From NCBI RefSeq assembly GCF_020382885.2, contig NC_058513.1, positions 17,571,641 through 17,635,640 of the forward strand: a DNA stretch of 64,000 nt. The letters run 5' to 3'. The notes beneath the pieces were generated by a model. The model saw only the letters and a program-made list of their open reading frames with translations, searched no databases and was not told the DNA's origin. Numbering within the stretch: position 1 is the stretch's first letter; every line of letters starts with the position of its first letter. Source of the DNA: Scatophagus argus. Lineage: Eukaryota; Chordata; Actinopteri; Scatophagidae. Positions 40,647 to 52,500 of this stretch are shown here, piece by piece. The position numbers and the translations under genes were made by a program.

Positions 40647-43600
40647 ATGAGTCTGAGAGCCACACTGTTTTCAAGTGCAGGATTCAGGCAGGACGCTGAC
40701 GCCATCGACTTTGACAAAACACGTTTTGGGGCCCCCACCGTGAGTCCTGTTAGCCTCAAGAGGGAGTCCTGCGACTTTGTGATAGATGTTCAAAACGTAC
40801 AGGGCGGCGAGATCCCGAACATATCAAAGTACTTAGACCAGAATTACATGACAAGCAAAGTTTCCCTCGCTGCCACTGTTGCAGAACTAGTTCAAGGAGA
40901 CAATAAAACTGTGGGGATATTGTCCCCTGTCAGACCAATGGGGGGTGAGGGAACCCCAGTGAAAGGTAAACCCCTCTCTGCTGACACTATGGATAACCCT
41001 CAGATGGCTGTGAACAATAACCCCAAGGATGCCGGTGCTGATGACAGCGTGAAGGGGGTTGTCCCAGGAGTCCTTGGCACCGCATCCATTGAACTCTCCT
41101 CTGAGGGCAAGTGGAGGAACATCAGGAAGACCCCTGCTAATCCCCACACGCAGGCCAACTGCCTCCGCCAGATTCTCCTCCTCCAACTGGACCTTATTGA
41201 ACAACAGCAACAACAGCTGCAGTCCAAGGACAAGGAGATAGATGAGCTCAAAGCAGACAAAGAAACAGTATGTTAAGTTTTTTAAGCAAATATCGGTGTG
41301 TTGATTTTGAAAGCATTAAAGTCAAAGGTTCCTCTTCCTTTGCAGCTGCTTGCGCGCATTGAACGCATGGAGCGTCGCCTGCAGCTCACAAGGAAGGACC
41401 CGCCGCGTGACAAGCGCCTTTTCCAGCCCCTGGAGCCATGGACCCCTGATAAAGAGGACATGTGGGATCTGGACGTAGAGGAGAATCCACAGCCTAACCC
41501 GGCCACTCCGCTTCCCTTTAGCCGGGGTGGCAAAGGTCAAAAGAGGTAACATAAATAATCCGTGACAGCGCTGGGCTGTGCTGTGGTATTAAATCGAGCC
41601 AGATTAATAAAATGCGTGCAGAAAAATCTTACACAGTTCATTCAAACAGTAAGAATATATTAGTGATCTAATTTGCTGTTTAGATTTTGTATTCAAAATT
41701 CAATAGAGGCAGAAGCCATGACTTAAATGTCTCGTCATACTGTTGTAAATCCAATCTTGATTCTTTACTTTTTGCTCACACAGGAAGTCTTGCTTTGGAG
41801 ATGCAAAAGTCCAGAAGTCACGGGGCAAAAGTGCCAAGCTTAGCCCCCAGAAACCCGAGATTCAGCCTGGCTCTCCCAATCAAAGGGAGCTGCGCAGCAA
41901 GGAAACCCCAGAGAAGACGGTTCCTATGAGGTCAGGGGCAGAAAGGGACATTATGCTCCCGTGCAAAGAGGAGCCTGAGCTGAGCTGTCAGATTGAAGAT
42001 CTGCCCTTCATGTCTACCACAGAGATGTACCTCTGTTGCTGGAACCAACCTCCTCTGTCCCCTCTGCGTGAGACTTCCCCTAAAAAGGAGGAAGAGGTGG
42101 CCAGTGAGTGGACTCCTCATGTAGTACATGATATGCTGATTGTTTGTAAGCCTAACCTATATCCCATCTTTAATCACTATATCCATCTGATGTTCTGAAC
42201 ATGCCGTCCGTGAATAACTTCCTGTCCCGGCTTCTTTCCTCCTTCTAGTTCCCTCTTGGAGAGAAAATCATATCGAGCCCCTGGAGGACCCTTCCTTTAC
42301 CCCCCCTGAGGTGAGGCGCTTCTGAATGGAAAGCAGTGATAGAGTTTGAGTTATCTCACGTTTAATCCTAAAGCATTAAACTGAATTCATCTTCCCACCC
42401 AGCCGCTGGATGACGGCGTGTTTCTGAAACGCCACATGAAGCTGGAGTTGGATGAGAAGAGGAGGAAAAGGTAGCGATCACTCATTTAAGTCGTTCTGAT
42501 CTGAGACTCCAATAAATATTTCCTTAATCCTGAGTTTTGACTAGAGCCTCGCTGATACTGAATACTAGAGTTAGACAATAAAATACTAATGAATCGGCGA
42601 TTATTATTTATTATTATTATTATTATTTGTTGGTTGAGTTTTGATAGAAGGGACATTTTACAGTTCACATAAAGTTTAACACTAAGTTATGTTGCCAACA
42701 TGATGTCAGTAACAACACATGTGCTGACAAAAATGAAAACAGTTCAGTCCACAAAACTCTGGCTGGAAAGTATCACACTGTAATAAACATTAAACAAAGT
42801 GGTTTTCAGTCCTGTAAATTGAACCCTTAAATCTATTCTTCATAGTTAAAATAGCTCACTGAAGACAAACTCATTCTGGAGTTTTATAATTTATTTCTCT
42901 CTTTGCGTTGCAATTCAAGCTACAGGAAGCTTCTTTTGTCATCATGGCGTTAATGAGATGAAACTTTCTTTTTCTAAGGCAGAGCTGAGAACAGAAAATA
43001 TTCCTCAGGGTTTTGTTTGTCAGTGAAATGAACAGCAATCTCAACTTGCTGTGAAGTCTTGACGTTGAAAATAATTAGTGAAGTCTCTCAGCTATAAGGC
43101 AAACACAAGACTCACCAGCTCTGTTGTGCTATTTAGTCTACCCGCCATTTTTAGTAACCCTCTGTGTTTTCAGATGGGACATCCAGCGAATCAGAGAGCA
43201 GCGCATGTTTCAGCGTTTGCAGCAGCGGATGAACAGGAAGAAAGTCGTCCCCGAGACTGAGCCAGAGCTTTCATCCTTCTACCCCGACACTGAAGATGGT
43301 GCGTCTGCACGACCAAAAGCTGAATGAGACTGCAGTGCAGCTTGGCAACATTGATTTGATGTTTTTAAACGCACTCAAGAGATTTTGACTCGATTCTTTT
43401 GTTTCTGACAGTTGAAACCATAGTGATCACTCCCTTCTTGCCCGTGGTTGCGTTTGGCCGGCCGCTGCCCAAATTGTCGCAACAGTAAGTCAGAGCTGCA
43501 TTTGTATGTTACTTTAAGGTTAAATGTACACTATTCACCACCACTAGATATCACACTAAAGCACCAGGATCTCATAACAAAACAAATGTGCTCGTGTCTC

Positions 43601-44307
43601 ACTTTGTCGGGTTGAGGGGGGGCAAGAAGGCAACATCCGAACACATGTTGCCCACATAACTCAGGTCCAGGTGATAAGATTAGGCTGAGCTGACCAAACA
43701 TGAATCAAGATTCTGTTTCCACAAAGCCTGCTTCTTGCTTCAAATGTTCTCAGAACCCGGTTTTAGTGCAGGTTTATGACAGGTTGGCCGCCATTTTGTG
43801 TCTAGTTTTGAAACTGAGTCTCACGTGTCTCAGTTCAAACTGAAAAACCAGGCAGCTGATCAAACACGAGTCGATATTTTGTTGCTGCACAACCTGTTTC
43901 TCACTTGAAACATTTTCAGAGTCATATTTTAGTTAACTTTTAAGCTAATGTGGGAATTTTGTTACCGGATGGCGGCCATTTTGTGTTTTGCTTCAAAGCA
44001 GAGGTCACCAAACTCAGATCAAATTGCAAAATATTAATCAGTATTCAGTACAGCCTGTTTCTTGATTAAAATGTTTTCAGAACCATATTTTAGTGTAGTG
44101 GACTGCCAGGCTGCCATGTTGAAAACATGCACATGTGGTCGTCCATCCTGCATGAACAACAAGCTCAGATTACGACACACATTTTGAACAAAGTGAAATG
44201 TTTGCTCTTCCTGCAGGAACTTCGAGCTGCCTTGGCTGGATGACCGAAGCCGATGTCGCATTGAGGTGCCCAAAAAACACACACCTCACCGGACCTGTCG
44301 GAAGTGA
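40647..44307 (+). CDS. msl1: Male-specific lethal 1 homolog (MSL1)
   Basis: Eight coding exons: 40647-41267, 41346-41545, 41784-42103, 42249-42310, 42403-42470, 43174-43298, 43412-43484, 44217-44307; 519 residues, all in phase. MSL1 is the dimeric scaffold of the MSL complex, holding MOF (KAT8), MSL3 and MSL2 for H4K16 acetylation in the nucleus. The coiled coil at about 173-222 (QILLLQLDLIEQQQQQLQSK and ARIERMERRLQL) binds MSL2. The C-terminal PEHE region has IPSWRENHIEPLED, FLKRHMKLELDEKRRKRWD and FLPVVAFGRPLPKL, the MOF and MSL3 contact segments. The N-terminus is much shorter in proline/alanine-rich sequence than in mammals. The GTG nine bases before the ATG could extend the frame, but the ATG at 40647 was chosen. 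Confidence 0.95.
42600..42628. repeat. ATT trinucleotide repeat in msl1 intron
   Basis: Short ATT run in the intron between the msl1 exons at 42470 and 43174. Confidence 0.75.
43690..44150. repeat. Degenerate ~165 bp tandem repeat, three copies
   Basis: Three diverged copies in the last msl1 intron. Markers recur at near-constant spacing: a GATCAAACA-like block near 43691, 43858 and 44017; a CCTG(C/T)TTCT block; a TTTCAGAACC..TTTTAG block near 43751, 43917 and 44079; and GC(C/G)GCCATTTTGTG near 43787 and 43972. No coding potential is seen. Confidence 0.7.
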
Positions 44308-45931
44308 CTCCCACGTGGCGTCCACAGCGCGGAGATCACGCTACATGCCCAGATTAGACAACACTACATTTGTCTTGTCTGGGGAGGAAAAAGAAAAACA
44401 AGACAAGTCACCAGTCGCTATGTATAACTGCTGTTGCTTTCAGTCTGTGTGAGAGTTACTGACTCTCTGGTCTCAACGTGTCACCACAGACCAGCTGATC
44501 TCCTGCAGAATATTGTAAAAGCTGCTCCTTTGGGTGTCCTTCAATAGTTTTGGTCTCATTTACATTCTGAGATTAAATTCCAGAGGGTGACAGTCCCTGT
44601 GTTAGCAGCTGTCGAGGATCACACAGTTTGTATCCTAAGACAAAATGAACAGTTATGTGCATGTTCTGTAACATGTTTAAAATACATTTCATAGCAGCTG
44701 CTCCAACCAAAATTGATTTTATCACTTAAGGGTGGAGTCTGTCACTTCTTATGCATCGTTCGCCGACAGGCTAATTTTGACAAATCCTGAGCGCTGTCAC
44801 GAGGGGGTGGGGTGGCAAATATTGGTTGCCATTTTGACTGAAAAGTAGAGCTTGACCTGTACGTCATGAGCAATACGGCTGCAGATTTTTTGTTTCTGGG
44901 TAGTCCTACTGCCACGCTCGTTCTTCCTGCCTAAAAGAGAAAAGTCAAAATCTGACTGTATTGTGCTGTGTTATTGCCTATATTGTTCGCACAAAACTTC
45001 AAATAAGATTTTATCAATGTTTAATGTGATATCGGGAGTTTTGAGCCACACTCAGCATGATTTCATATTAAAAAAAATGCATTTCCAGCCAATTCAATGT
45101 TTAAAAAAAAAAAAAATTAAGAAAAGAAACTAAATGATTGTGTTCTGGTTGGCTTGAAAACAAAGGCACTGAAAATTAGACAGGTGGTGAGCTGATACCC
45201 AGTGTTCTCTTCCCCGTTTTGTTTCTATTAGTTATTTTATTCTTTGTTTATGTGAGTTGCATGGACTCTATTTAGCTGTTTCAAAGAGAAAAAAAAGATG
45301 GTAGCATGGCTTAACCCCAAGATTGTTCTTGAAAGCATGACTTTTTGGCTGCTCTGTTCAGTGAGAACTGCTGCGTTCAGCCTCATCATGAGGCCATCTG
45401 ATAATAACAAAGTACAGTTAGGATCTTAATTTTCGTGTTTCCAATCTTTCCAATATGCTTAACATCCAGTAAATATTAGGCAAGTTATGTGTATGCATCG
45501 GTCTCTTAAGGATGCAGTTAGCTGACGTTCAAGGGAACCGTTTTAGGTGATAAATAAGCTTTCTAGCTGTAGTTCTAGCAATGCTCACCAGTATGCTCTT
45601 TAACATGCTGCCAGTTAACGTCTCTTGAGATAATCTCGGTTAACAATCGCAGCGTCTGTTTTCTTCCTCACTGCGTTTGCTCGACCACTTTTACATATGA
45701 TGCAACGGCTTTCCGCAGCTTTGACTCTTCTCCTGCCAGGCGTATGTGCAGGCAGACTTTGGAAATACAAAGTTGATTTTTTTTTCTGTACATAGCTTTC
45801 AGAAACAAATGTACATAAAACATGGCTGTTATTTTTTTATTATTTAATGTTGGAAGTGTTGAGTACATTCAATATTGTTCTATGATTGTATGTTGACAAA
45901 TTGACAGTTTTGAAAGTTAAAATTTTTTTGG

Positions 45932-45937
45932 AATAAA
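45932..45937 (+). terminator. Poly(A) signal, msl1
   Basis: AATAAA about 1.6 kb past the msl1 stop. The region between (44308-45930) is AT-rich with no other gene, consistent with a long 3' UTR. Confidence 0.55.
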
Positions 45938-46124
45938 ATTAACATGTCTATGATGTTTGGGTTTGGTTGTGTATGTTTCTGGTTTGATAGAAGAGCAAAA
46001 TGAGTTTTAAGGCAGCCACAGGATGTCACATGAGTTGCTCAGGTGCTTTCCATCATGAATAAACAAATTCAAGTGTAGAGTTTCTCTAATCAGACAAGAA
46101 GTTAGTTAAATCTGGAAAAAAATG

Positions 46125-46130
46125 TTTATT
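46125..46130 (-). terminator. Poly(A) signal, chmp2a
   Basis: AATAAA on the minus strand, about 800 bases past the chmp2a stop. It lies about 190 bases from the msl1 signal, so msl1 and chmp2a converge. Confidence 0.5.
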
Positions 46131-46930
46131 GAATAAAGAAAAGCAAAACAGGACAGATTCTCAAAAGTAAACACCTCCTGACTCGTTAACATTTTGGTGA
46201 AAAGCCTGCTGATCTCATAAACATCACTGACAAACGGTTACCAAGAGTAGCACAGAAGTGCTTTTCCACCCGTGAAGAGTTAGCTCAACACACCTTCCTT
46301 TCTTTGTCTTTCATCCTTTATACGTTTTTGTAAAAGAAACCGTCCTATTAGTGAATGTAGAGAGAATGACAACAGTCAACTCCCACAAATAATCACAAAT
46401 CAAAATGCTTACAGGAGGGCTAAAACTGATTTTATATGATGATGATGTGGATACAAAGGACGCCAAGCAAGCCAGATGTACAAAAAGTGCTGAAATCTGT
46501 CACCCTAAAATATCCACTTCTGTCATGTTACCCACTTTTGTCTGGGTTCTTTTAAATATTTTGTTTTTAGTGTTAATTTAAACTGTGAAAACATGCCTTG
46601 AGGAGTTAGTATATACATGGACTGTGAAATAGATTCACTTAAAGAGAATTTGTGTGATTTGGCAATGTCTTAAATGAGACAAGAATTTGGTGGACCTTCA
46701 AAGCACAATAATCCTTGTCAACTGTTTTTTGATTAAATACACAATACACCCATAAAATGAAAACACCTCAAACAGAAAGCCTCACACCTTTTGTAACACA
46801 GGCTGTGTGCTGAAACAGCCTGTGTTCTGCCAGTAATACCTTCAAAAAGATCTAAACAGAGATTCGAGTATATTTGTATCTGCATTAACAATCTCAGCCA
46901 CAGTGCGCTTGTCTGACAGTTACTGCGTGT

Positions 46931-48046
46931 TCAGTCTCTCCTGAGGTTGTTCAACCGCTCCTCCAGGTCAGCGTCTGCGTCAGCCAGGGCGGCCTGGGGC
47001 TCCGCCTTCTTTCCTCCAGCCACCGACAAGCTTCCTCCAGTGGTCGGAAGATCTGAAGTGGACACACACAGTCAATGGGCATCCAGTGATCAGGAGATAA
47101 GACAAGCAGCATATACAAAATTTAGTGTCAGGTTTTCTCACTTGACAGTTCGTCAGACAGGTTGAGACCCAGTTCGTCAAGCACTTGGGACACAATGGCG
47201 TCACTGCACACAAAGGAGAGACATAAATGTTTCAAAGTGAACACAAAACGTAAATTGAATTAGTTATAAGAATGTGGATAAGAGTATTTCCCAAAACACG
47301 AGCTTCCAACCTTTAATGACATTTGGTGAAATGTTTGTCCCAAATCAAAAAGAGCCGCTTCACCGGTCGTCTTGGTGCCTTACCTCTCCTCCTCGTCATC
47401 TTCATCACCCATAGCATCATCAATGGCATCATTCATCATCTCCTCTTTCATGTCCATGATTTCACTCTGTCGTTCAAATTCCATCATGATCTTCTGAATC
47501 TGAGGCAGTTTCAGCTGTGGAAATGGAACAAATATGAGATCGTCAGCACAGGAGGCTCACTGTTTATTTCCATCGATTGGTGTGTTTCAGGTATTTCAGA
47601 ACAGACCTGTCTGTTCATGGTGGCCATGGCTTTGGTGACTCCTTTCATAGCCTGTGCCATGCTGTTGTTGGACTTGAGCGTTTGTATCTTAAGACTGACG
47701 GCCTGAATGTTGGCTTTCATCATGATGAACTTCTTAACGTAGCGGCGTGTGCGGACCAAATCCTTTGCCATGATCTTGACGGCGTCCTGCAAAGGTTAAA
47801 AGGACATGCATTGCGGTTAGGATCCTTTCTTTATTCTCTTAGATCTCATAAAACGCAAGTTCCTTTCCTCCGTCTCACCATTTGTCCCTGTTTGGCCATT
47901 TTCTTTATGTCAGCAATGATCTTCTTCTCCTGTTGCTCCAGCTTCATTCGCTCTCTGTCCAGTTCTCTCATGGCTCGGTTGAGCGCCCTCTGATTCTGCT
48001 TCAGCATCTCCTCCGGAGTCTTCCTTCTCCCAAACAGGAAATCCAT
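46931..48046 (-). CDS. chmp2a: Charged multivesicular body protein 2a (CHMP2A, ESCRT-III)
   Basis: Five exons, 48046-47879, 47786-47607, 47514-47384, 47203-47142 and 47052-46931, give 220 residues (human 222). CHMP2A is an ESCRT-III subunit that co-polymerises with CHMP3 and recruits VPS4 for membrane scission in multivesicular bodies, cytokinesis and nuclear envelope closure. The start MDFLFGRRKTPEEMLKQNQR and the basic helix pair (MAKDLVRTRRYVKKF) are diagnostic. The acidic stretch MNDAIDDAMGDEDDEEES is the autoinhibitory region. The end DLEERLNNLRRD is the MIM1 motif for VPS4. The ATG follows directly after an AG acceptor, so an untranslated exon lies upstream, probably near 48.8 kb. CHMP2B is excluded by the N-terminus and by the MIM1 form. 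Confidence 0.96.
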
Positions 48047-48049
48047 CTG

Positions 48050-49640
48050 TTTGAAAACACCCAGAGCTGTCAATAAGTGTGCCACTTACATGGTTTGTCT
48101 GATCCTTTTTCTTATTCCTTTTTCTATTAAAAGGAAATTCTAAAAGCTGAAACAATTTAAAAAGAATATTAGTACGGAAATAATTAATTAAGTAGATTGA
48201 CAGAACAGTTTCAATACTTAATCAATTGTTTAAGTGATTCACCATGCAGAGTCCCGACCACTCAAATGTGACATTTCCAGTGTCCAGCGTGGGTTTTTGT
48301 TTGTTTGTTGGGAAAAAACAAAGAATTTCATGACTAAAGAATTAATGGATTAAACAACTGGATGGCCGATTGATAATGAAAATAAGTGTTTTTTGCGGCA
48401 CTAAACGTAAACCCGCCACAGTTAGATGTAATGTAATGTAATGTATTTTAATACGTTACATAGTTGTTAAAAAAGCTGAACGGTTTTAAAGTGAACTTTT
48501 CCGTCCAAAGGAATAATGGAACCAACAGTGGAAAATAAACAAAACTTAACAGTTTTTACAAGTTTCTGTCACTGTTAGCCCCGTCAATGACCTCCTAGTT
48601 TCCTGGAAAACATTACTCATCAGTTATTTATGTGACCAGAGGCCTGTTACGAATGCTGAAGTCTATTTACAGCCGTGTTTTATGTCGGCTCTCCTCTCAA
48701 ATCTGTCTCAACATTTTTCAAGACGACTAGCTGCTCCACCACCAGCACTGACTAAACCCGGCTGTCAGGAAGCCAACCCCGCGGAGTCTCACCGTGTAGC
48801 AGGCTCGACGTGAGAAGGCAGTAATCCAGACGGTAAGCGGTGTTTAGGGCGTCCTCTCCCACTTCAATTCGACACAAATGTGAACGATTATTTGTTTTCT
48901 TTCCTACACTTCCGCGTTGAAATAGTTATTACTTCCGGGAAATTACGTAATCGCGCATGCCTGAATAGGGGTCCTTTTTTTACTGACGTCACGAGAGTCA
49001 AGTTCCTCTGCGGGAGGAAAAGCATAAGAGACGTACCTTTCAAAATAAATCTTTCATTCTCAAGTCGCAAAAGGTAAATTATTCACGGTTAAAATTGTCT
49101 TCCAGACACAACAAAGCTCTAAAATATTTCAGCTTTTTTGAATTGTTTATTGGATTATTTTTACATAATTATATGTCGATATATTTATTCAAGCAAAAAT
49201 ATAACACCTGTTTTATTTTATACTGTATTCTGAAATATCATTTCGCAAATACTATTTTATTATAAAATCGAATATGTCATCAGGTATCAGGCGAGGAATG
49301 TGCACTTGCCTTGTGGAATAAATGAAGTTCTTTTTTTAAATTATAAATGACAACGTTTATGCTTTTATTTTTTGGGGAAAGACGCTCGCCATCCGGTCAA
49401 AATCTCGAAGGTTTTACGCATGTATCTTGCACATGTGCGTATTTCGTGAAAAGCTAAAAACATACTGGCTACGGAGGGAGACAGTAAGTGCTGGTGGCTG
49501 AACAAATGTCTTACTGATGTTGAGTCTTTCCTTTGCTAATGATGGTAGACACTCGGTGAAATCTGCGAACACGCCGATGGATTAATGGACCTTGCAGCAT
49601 TTAAAACATAATCTTTGGACTTAACAGTAACTCCTGCGGT
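48050..49640. other. chmp2a 5' region and chmp2a-mrm1 intergenic
   Basis: Holds the long first intron and promoter of chmp2a (GC-richer 48720-48960, with two ETS-like CTTCCGG/CTTCCGC sites) and an AT-rich spacer to mrm1. The genes are transcribed divergently from starts about 0.6 kb or more apart. No other exon is recognisable. Confidence 0.45.
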
Positions 49641-49646
49641 TTCAAT

Positions 49647-50858
49647 ATGAGGGTATTCAGTATTACTTATCAACACAAGTTGCTACGTGAATGCACTAGT
49701 CGATTGTACACGCCTGTAACAGTCTCAAGAGTGGGCTCTCAGTTGGCTTCCTACCATGTCACAGCTGCTCTGCTGAACCCAGGGGACAGCAGCGTCAAGT
49801 CCGCGGTGAGGAGACGACGCAGAGCGCTGAACACCTCCGGTGTCCAACACAAGCCTGTTTTATCTGATGGGTGGCAGGATCGTGAGGGTTCAGTTCAGAG
49901 TAAAGCGAGGCAAAATGAGATGCCAGTGTTGCAGAAGCAGAGCCAGAGGAGGGGAGAGGACAGCAGGGTGTCGTCTGAACTCAGGAAACTGTGTCTGGAG
50001 GATTTCCCTGCAGAGGAGAGAGAAGTCTTGAAGGGGAGGCTGGGGGGACAGAAGTCAACCGTGGACTCCAGAGCCGAGAACCATGAGATTGTTTTTGGCG
50101 TCGCTCCCTGTCTCTTTGCTCTCACTCAGGGGAGAAGGAAGGCCCATAGGTTGTTTGTGAAAGATGGAGAGGCCTCTCACAGGGTCTCTGTGTTAAAGGT
50201 GTGTGAGGAGGCTCATCGGCGAGGAGTACTAGTCCATCGGGTCAGTAAGAAAGATCTGGACAAGATGTCCTCTGGGCGAGTACATCAAGGTGTGTGTCTG
50301 CAAGCCAGTCCTCTGAGCTATCTCACTGAAAACAGAGACTCTGCATCCAACAGCAACAACAACACGCCCCTCTGGCTTGTCCTGGAGAGAATTCAGGACC
50401 CGATGAATCTTGGCGCCATCCTGCGCTCTGCGTATTTCCTGGGAGTGGATCGGGTGGCCAGCAGTCTTCACTGCAGCTGCCCGTTGTCTCCAGTGGTAAG
50501 CAAAGCCAGCTCAGGTGTCATGGAGGTGTTTGGCGTCTACGGGTATGAAAACCTTGAAGATATGCTCCAGTTGAAGGTGGCACAGGGCTGGCAGGTGATT
50601 GGCACAGTGGGAGCTGCAGCAGAGGAGTCCCAGATTCCTGTCACCCAGTGTTCAGACTTTCAGATGACTAAACCCACGCTGTTGTTGATGGGGAGCGAGG
50701 GGGAAGGGTTGTCCCCGAAGCTGCTCTCTCTGTGCCAAACCCTCCTCACCATCCCAGCTGGCAGAGAGTTGTTCCCCGGCGTGGAGTCTCTCAACGTCTC
50801 TGTAGCTACAGGCATTCTGCTCCACTCCCTGCTGTTCTCCAGGAGGTCGCCGACATGA
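49647..50858 (+). CDS. mrm1: rRNA methyltransferase 1, mitochondrial (MRM1)
   Basis: A single uninterrupted frame of 403 residues. MRM1 is a SpoU/TrmH (SPOUT) enzyme that 2'-O-methylates a guanosine of the large mitochondrial rRNA, using SAM in the matrix. The first about 30 residues are Arg-rich with almost no acids, fitting a presequence. An N-terminal substrate-binding domain contains VFGVAPCLFAL and GRVHQGVCLQASPL. The catalytic domain has the three SPOUT motifs: NLGAILRSAYFLGVD (Asn and Arg), LLLMGSEGEGLS and ESLNVSVATGILLHSLL, which form the trefoil knot. It is about 50 residues longer than human MRM1, mostly in a charged linker (about 50-130). The human gene has introns; none is needed here. 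The ATG at 49647 is the first in frame. Confidence 0.93.
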   Translation: MRVFSITYQHKLLRECTSRLYTPVTVSRVGSQLASYHVTAALLNPGDSSVKSAVRRRRRALNTSGVQHKPVLSDGWQDREGSVQSKARQNEMPVLQKQSQRRGEDSRVSSELRKLCLEDFPAEEREVLKGRLGGQKSTVDSRAENHEIVFGVAPCLFALTQGRRKAHRLFVKDGEASHRVSVLKVCEEAHRRGVLVHRVSKKDLDKMSSGRVHQGVCLQASPLSYLTENRDSASNSNNNTPLWLVLERIQDPMNLGAILRSAYFLGVDRVASSLHCSCPLSPVVSKASSGVMEVFGVYGYENLEDMLQLKVAQGWQVIGTVGAAAEESQIPVTQCSDFQMTKPTLLLMGSEGEGLSPKLLSLCQTLLTIPAGRELFPGVESLNVSVATGILLHSLLFSRRSPT

Positions 50859-51119
50859 TACCCATCGTAAACATCAGCCTGTACGCCAACCAAGAGAGCT
50901 GAGAATTGGCCGTTTATAAACAGCAGAATCACACGTGGATGTGGGGAAACTGAGCATTTCACTGCAATCTTCAGGAGTGACTTTAAATGACATTGCTGAT
51001 GATGTTCTACATTTTTCTTACTGTCAACAAAGCCCCCAAAATCACAAGTAATTGACTGTTGTCTGCGTATCAAAACCCTGGTGTTGTATACCTATTTTCC
51101 ATGCGTGGGTTGCATGGCC

Positions 51120-51125
51120 ATTAAA
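51120..51125 (+). terminator. Poly(A) signal, mrm1
   Basis: ATTAAA about 260 bases past the mrm1 stop codon. Confidence 0.4.
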
Positions 51126-51129
51126 GTTA

Positions 51130-52500
51130 TGAAACAGGTCTAAACAGTTGGAATTTTTATTTTACTTAAAATAATACGTATTGTGTTGACTCTTTTACAT
51201 ATTTGTCATATTTTGTGCTTTTCTACCAGGACTGTAAGTCATCTACTACTGAGCACACTCAGGTCATGACATCAGTATGTTTTCAGATGATTTGACTTTT
51301 CTTTTATTCTACAGTTAAACATAAATTACGCATGGTGTATTTTAAGGATGATTTTGATGTGTGTAGAGTCCATGTTCTTAGGCTTAAAATAAATAAACAA
51401 AAATCAGCAAATTAATATTTTTCTTACCATGATTACACTCCTTGGCATTATGGAGAAGATTTTGAATACGCATGAACTGCCAGGTAAGGGAAAACAGTTT
51501 AAATCAACAGATGTTAATTTACAGACCTCTTTGCTGATCATTCTAAAATTAATACTCCTGAATTCAACATATGTAAAATCCTGAATATGGCCCTGTACAC
51601 TGCACTTATGTACACTGAAATATGGATGAACATCAAGGCTTTGGTGGGGAACTAAAGGCTGCAGCACCAACATCTCCTTTTAAAACCATAGTGGATAATC
51701 TGCTGGTATCGGCCTCTACTTCTCTGTGCTCAGGTTTTCCACCAGATTTTGACACGTAGCTGGAGGGATTTGCTTCTATGCAGTCCCAAGAACATTAGTG
51801 AGGTTCAACACAGCTCAAAGTTTGTGTTGCAGGTCATCACAAAGGTGCCGGGTGGGGCTGAATGTACAGGCCAGTCAAGTTCTTCCACATCAGACTGGGA
51901 AATCCATTTCTTTTTGAGGCGACTTTTTACACAGAGGAATTGACATGTGGAAACAGGAAATGGCCCTCACCAAATGAATGGTGGAAGCACATATTGTCCA
52001 GTTGTTTTGTGTCGGTGTGTGTGTGTGTTTGTCTCCGTAATTTTCTTTTTGTGACATACTATGAAAAGCCATCTGACAACTGGAAAGCTGACAAAGTGGA
52101 GAGAATTTGCCTCACGCGTGGAAGAACATCTCGGCAGACACTTTCCACTTGGTGGCGGTATGCACAAGCAGAGCTGCCAACCAACCAGTTTGGTGACTGA
52201 GGAAGAAGAGTGGCGCACACAATGCACTGCACGGCTGACAAGGGTTGTGTCTCCCTGATTTTCACGATAAATTTCCAATTCAGAGGAAACTTGTGAAAGG
52301 GCAGCAGTGGAGCCGTTCTGTTTCTCTCCTTATATATTTTCACACTGGATTTAGTGAGAAAAACAAATCGTTGACCGGGAACGTCGGCGAGTGGTCCAAC
52401 TAATCCTAAACATTGGATTACACAGTGAAGGCTGCATGAAGGAGCTGCCCAGCCCAACGGGGGCTTGGCCGACACCCTCGTTTATGGAAATCGACACCGA
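51130..52500. other. Intergenic, mrm1 to fbrs
   Basis: No gene is visible. It includes the degraded transposon fragment near 51.7-51.95 kb. The GC content rises towards 52.3 kb, where the next promoter region begins. Confidence 0.45.
51700..51935. mobile_element. Degraded MITE-like fragment
   Basis: Contains CAGGCCAGTCAAGTT followed by a TTCCACA..AGACTGG block, shared with the interior of the ttll6-intron MITE (CAGGCCAGTCAAGTT..TGTCCACACTAAACTGG). Clear terminal inverted repeats were not found, so it is probably truncated or a related subfamily. Confidence 0.45.

Noticed and set aside
52059-52475. 138-residue minus-strand frame near the fbrs promoter
   Set aside because: No domain, no splice context and no similarity I can recognise. 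It lies in intergenic sequence.
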